Shown here: positions 61,128 through 64,000 of the stretch, one piece after another
Position numbering within the stretch: the first letter of the stretch is position 1
How the letters are laid out: each line of letters begins with the position of its first letter
Assembly: GCA_964545075.1 (NCBI GenBank)
Contig: CAZJFS010000005.1
Span: 1-64,000, forward strand
Source: DAOPXV01 sp035352535
GTDB taxonomy: Bacteria > Muiribacteriota > UBA9980
Direction of reading: 5' to 3'
DNA length: 64,000 bases
Position numbers and translations under genes: made by a program
The notes under the pieces: generated by a model
Seen by the model: only the letters and a program-made list of their open reading frames with translations
What the model was told of the DNA's origin: nothing
Database searches by the model: none

Positions 61128-62714
61128 TTATTTCAACTCGACTCCTGTCGCGCCGATGCCGCCTATAATAAGATCCAGCGCCTTCATTTGAGCTCTTACG
61201 TAATCGTCGTTTTCGCGATCCCATTCATCGAGCGTGTTTTGGGTTCCAGGGATATCCGAGACGATGAAGAGCGAATTGACCGTTCCGTTGAATCTTTCGC
61301 TGTCGCGCATAACGTGGGCCGATTCGACGTCTATCGATTCCGCGCCGCGTTTTTTTAAAGATTCGATCTCCGGAACGCTTTCGCAGAGCGGAGAAAAAAC
61401 CGACGCGTGAAGGCCTGATATTGTAACCGCTTTTTCATTTTCAAGCTTTTTCGCGAACGGGTTTTTAACGATGCCGCCTTCCGTTAAGAACGCTTCCGGC
61501 ACGATTATCGCATAACGTTTGGCGCGGTCTGAAATCGCGCCGCAGCTGCCGTAGAAGAATATTTTTTTCGCTCCCGCGTCATTCATAGACCTGGCCATCG
61601 CCTCCGCCGCCGATCCGTAAGGGTGTTCGCACGCCGCCGCGACTATTTTTTCGCCGTTTCGGGTTTTAAAGGTTATGCGCCTTATATCGAATGCTAAATT
61701 GAAATATTCGCCCGCTTTTCCTTCAAGGGGTTTGAATTTTATTCCTTTTTCATCGGCAATATCTAAAAGCCGTGAATTCGCCGCGCCATTTTTTTTCAGT
61801 TCGCATTTGATGTTTTTTAACGCCCGCTCGGCGTTGTCCAGTGCGTAATACTCGTCTGACGAGGTGAAGAACCTTTCGGCCGCCGCTCCGGCCTTTGCCT
61901 TGGCTTCGAATCTGAAAATAAAAACCGAAAAAATATCGATGTCTTTTTTTAACGCGCCTAACTTCTTGAAACCGGCATTTTCGCGAACGTTTCGGTTTAA
62001 TTCTTCTATAAGATCGCGGGCATTATGTTTGGAAAGCATATCGGTTATCGTTTCAGCTTTTTTGACGGCCGTTATGCGCCAGTATATATGGCGGATAATG
62101 GACCGCCTGTAGCCGATTATGCCTATGTCTATGCGTCCGATCGTCTTTAAGAACGAGTCGTAGTCGGCGCGGCACAATTCGAACCAGCGGTTTCTTAACA
62201 CGCCCGATATCTTTTCACGCGAAACGCCAGCGAAAGCGTGGCATATCATTAAATGGCGGAGCATATCCACGCCGAACGCATGAAATTCGACGGCTATGGT
62301 CTCGCCGCCGAACGCTGCTTCGAAATAATCCCACTTTTCATCTTTCGAGTTTTTGCCGTCGAGCTTTTTTATATTTTGGGCTCCGGAAGTTCCAAGCCAC
62401 TTTTCAGCCGTTCCGCGCCCGCCTTCGATAACTACAATGCGCTTGTAGTGTCCGTTTTTGACGCCTTCGACTATTTCCTTAAGCGTTTTTGACGCCGCGT
62501 ATTTTTCGGGGGATTCCATGGAATGATCGGCTCCGATATATTTTTCAATGAAATCGGAATCGATGACGGTATATTCCGCGTGCTTTTTATATAATGGGAC
62601 GCCGGCGAAGGCCGGGAAATTTGAAACCAGCGTAAAAATAAATAAAACTGAATATGCCGCGATCGCGGATGTTTTAATGATATTTGAAATTTTTAACGAT
62701 ATTTTAATTCTCAT
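61128..62714 (-). CDS. Exported protein with nucleoside-phosphorylase-like C-terminal domain
   Basis: A 528-residue protein. A signal sequence spans about 10-37 (IIKTSAIAAYSVLFIFTLVSNFPAFAG). The middle (about 40-310) is unrecognised. The C-terminal part (about 360-528) has the order of the PNP/UDP phosphorylase superfamily: KKIFFYGSCGAISDRAKRYAIIVPEAFLTEGG, and SIDVESAHVMRDSE near 465, comparable to the family's G-x-x-G-x-(L/I) and D-x-E-x-A motifs. Such enzymes are normally cytosolic; export would point to nucleoside salvage or effector hydrolysis outside. The superfamily call rests on short motifs and is provisional. Confidence 0.55.
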   Translation of the reverse strand: MRIKISLKISNIIKTSAIAAYSVLFIFTLVSNFPAFAGVPLYKKHAEYTVIDSDFIEKYIGADHSMESPEKYAASKTLKEIVEGVKNGHYKRIVVIEGGRGTAEKWLGTSGAQNIKKLDGKNSKDEKWDYFEAAFGGETIAVEFHAFGVDMLRHLMICHAFAGVSREKISGVLRNRWFELCRADYDSFLKTIGRIDIGIIGYRRSIIRHIYWRITAVKKAETITDMLSKHNARDLIEELNRNVRENAGFKKLGALKKDIDIFSVFIFRFEAKAKAGAAAERFFTSSDEYYALDNAERALKNIKCELKKNGAANSRLLDIADEKGIKFKPLEGKAGEYFNLAFDIRRITFKTRNGEKIVAAACEHPYGSAAEAMARSMNDAGAKKIFFYGSCGAISDRAKRYAIIVPEAFLTEGGIVKNPFAKKLENEKAVTISGLHASVFSPLCESVPEIESLKKRGAESIDVESAHVMRDSERFNGTVNSLFIVSDIPGTQNTLDEWDRENDDYVRAQMKALDLIIGGIGATGVELK

Positions 62715-62841
62715 TTTAATAGCATTATATCAGATATCTCGGGAAATTAAAATACCTGACGCGATATTTATCGGATTGATTTCATCTCGTATCGGCCGCG
62801 GCCGATTCCAGAGATGTTTGATATGTAATTTCAGTGAAAAT

Positions 62842-62877
62842 AAAAATGGCGTTCGATAATTTTCGACCGCCATTTTT
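62842..62877. terminator. Bidirectional intrinsic terminator
   Basis: AAAAATGGCG and CGCCATTTTT enclose a smaller TCGA stem. It lies just past the end of the minus-strand peptidase gene at 62913. Confidence 0.85.
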
Positions 62878-62912
62878 AACTTCTGGAATATTAAGTTTTA
62901 TTTATATTTCGA

Positions 62913-64000
62913 TTACAGAGCGAGTGTCGAATCGACAACGGGAACGAGGTTCTGACCGGTAACGGTAATCGATCCTGTAGCGTTCTTTTCGTCAAGCGAG
63001 TTGAACGAGAGCGTCGCATTGCCGTCTTCGCCGGTTATGCCCGTAACGGTCTGGCCGTTTGCGCCCATCGATACAGCCACGCGCGCGTATTTAACAGCGC
63101 GTTCGCCGTTGGTAACGTTTACGACGACTTTGTCGCCATCGCGTTTAGCGGTGAATTTCGCCTGTTTCGGAACGTCGTTTCTAACCTGCATGGAGCAGTC
63201 GCCGAATATGTTGTACTGTTCGAAAAGCATTACGCCTGATGAGTTAGCCGCGGTACCCCATATCTGCATGCCCTTTAAGATGCCCGTGAGAGCGAGAGCG
63301 CCTACCGACGACTGTTTTTCCTGGGCGGCCTGAACGAGGTTGATCTCTGATTGCATATCGCAGGGCGGAACCCATTCGGCGTTCGTCGATGAACCGAATA
63401 TCGCTGCGGCGCCGGCTGGTTTTTCGGGTGTTCCGGCTTTCATCCAAGCTTCGCAGAAGCAGTCGGACCCGCCGTTGAATGCGCCGTTGACGCAGGCTAC
63501 CGACCATATAACGGGGAGCATGCGATCGTTTTTAAGGGCAAGAGCTTCGGCGTTTCCAAAGGATGTGGTGACCCATGAGGTTTTCGAGCCGTGACCGATG
63601 TAGTTGATGAGCGATCTGCCTTCGTTTATGGAGGCGGAAAGTTTGACTTTCGAAGCCGTCGGATCGTAGTTCTGATCGACTACGTCGAAGTTGAATTTCA
63701 TAAGTCCGTCGCGGAGCTGGTTTGCGCGTTCAAAATCAGTGGGCGTTCCCTGATTGCTTGCGATGCCTACGGCTTTTCTGTACCATTTAGCCGCGTCGCC
63801 GGTGTAAGGGAACTGTTCGTAGTGAATTATTCTTGCTACCTGATTTTTAACTTCGGCCGCGTTCTTGGCTGAAATTCTGGAGATCATGGCGTCCGGAACG
63901 TGATCGTCGCCGGCGAGTTTCGTGTAGCAGGGGTCGGATGCGGCTTTTTCTTTCACGCCCAGGAGCGTGGGAACGAATTCCGAGTCGCCGACGAGTATGA
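62913..64000 (-). CDS. Gingipain-type (C25) cysteine peptidase, C-terminal part (5' end outside window)
   Basis: The frame is open to base 64000 with ILVGDSEFVPTLLG at the edge, so the gene is cut there; a GTG at 63956 is not a likely start. The domain shows the C25 order: GDDHVPDAMISRISAKNAAE, then INYIGHGSKTSWVTTSF with the catalytic His, and IWSVACVNGAFNGGSDCFCEAW with the catalytic Cys. A C-terminal immunoglobulin-like beta domain of about 85 residues follows (FTAKRDGDKVVVNVTNGE). Such peptidases are secreted; no Por-type sorting tail is seen at the end. A strong terminator is downstream. Confidence 0.9.
   Translation of the reverse strand, partial: ILVGDSEFVPTLLGVKEKAASDPCYTKLAGDDHVPDAMISRISAKNAAEVKNQVARIIHYEQFPYTGDAAKWYRKAVGIASNQGTPTDFERANQLRDGLMKFNFDVVDQNYDPTASKVKLSASINEGRSLINYIGHGSKTSWVTTSFGNAEALALKNDRMLPVIWSVACVNGAFNGGSDCFCEAWMKAGTPEKPAGAAAIFGSSTNAEWVPPCDMQSEINLVQAAQEKQSSVGALALTGILKGMQIWGTAANSSGVMLFEQYNIFGDCSMQVRNDVPKQAKFTAKRDGDKVVVNVTNGERAVKYARVAVSMGANGQTVTGITGEDGNATLSFNSLDEKNATGSITVTGQNLVPVVDSTLAL

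Noticed and set aside
1..64000. Genetic code with TGA as Trp or Gly (codes 4 or 25)
   Set aside because: Several intact genes end in TGA at the expected length (2988-4040, 7222-7758, resB, ccsA, the LolA-like gene), so TGA is a working stop.
1..64000. CRISPR arrays, prophage, insertion sequences
   Set aside because: No regularly spaced repeats, no phage structural genes and no transposase or integrase genes were seen.

Overview
The window looks like a scaffold piece from an uncultured, Gram-negative-type, anaerobic bacterium of moderate GC. An RND pump with its adaptor and a LolA-like protein imply an outer membrane. Radical SAM enzymes, an Fe-S dihydropyrimidine-dehydrogenase-like enzyme, the siroheme-dependent haem pathway and anaerobic purine/ureide-type catabolic genes imply anaerobic life. 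Several prepilin-like proteins and many secreted repeat or beta-propeller proteins recall deep-branching candidate phyla, but I cannot assign a phylum. No rRNA, tRNA, CRISPR array, phage or insertion sequence was found. TGA is a normal stop here (many genes end in it), but one TGA is almost certainly selenocysteine.

Layout. 1-2 kb: the end of a GNAT-type acetyltransferase, a B12-binding radical SAM protein, and a 100-N scaffold gap flanked by identical 55-bp sequences. 2-7 kb: a TetR regulator and an RND efflux operon tied together by three copies of a 20-bp palindromic operator; the RND gene carries an in-frame TGA. 7-11 kb: a DUF2148 protein, two unusual hypothetical proteins, and a 70-residue SelW-type selenoprotein with its own consensus promoter and a bacterial SECIS-like hairpin. 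11-19 kb: glycogen synthase, phosphohexomutase, a HAMP protein, CoaE, a LolA-like protein, a TPR protein, Maf and a polysaccharide deacetylase. 19-24 kb: YjbQ, SsnA and a fused PreT-PreA (dihydropyrimidine-dehydrogenase-like) enzyme. 24-33 kb: a membrane coiled-coil protein, a metallo-beta-lactamase-fold hydrolase, prepilin-like proteins, a VCBS propeller and a degenerate histidine kinase. 33-39 kb: fur-feoB under a long palindromic Fur box, glycerate 2-kinase and an EF-G-like GTPase.

39-48 kb holds the best-defined system: ahbA-ahbB-ahbD-resB-ccsA-hemA on the plus strand, diverging from ahbC and a membrane protein combining three c-type haem motifs with a cytochrome b core. Together these make haem from glutamyl-tRNA through siroheme, attach it to apocytochromes (System II), and encode a likely client. 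HemA has an extra C-terminal four-cysteine tail.

48-64 kb: a PocR hybrid kinase, a secreted GH57 amylase-like enzyme, a YD-repeat protein, then ygeW-ygeY-carbamate kinase, which belongs functionally with SsnA and the PreTA fusion. YgeY carries a 124-residue lysine-rich, AT-hook-like tail that is very unusual for a metabolic hydrolase. The window ends in secreted proteins of unknown role and a gingipain-type (C25) peptidase that runs off the edge.
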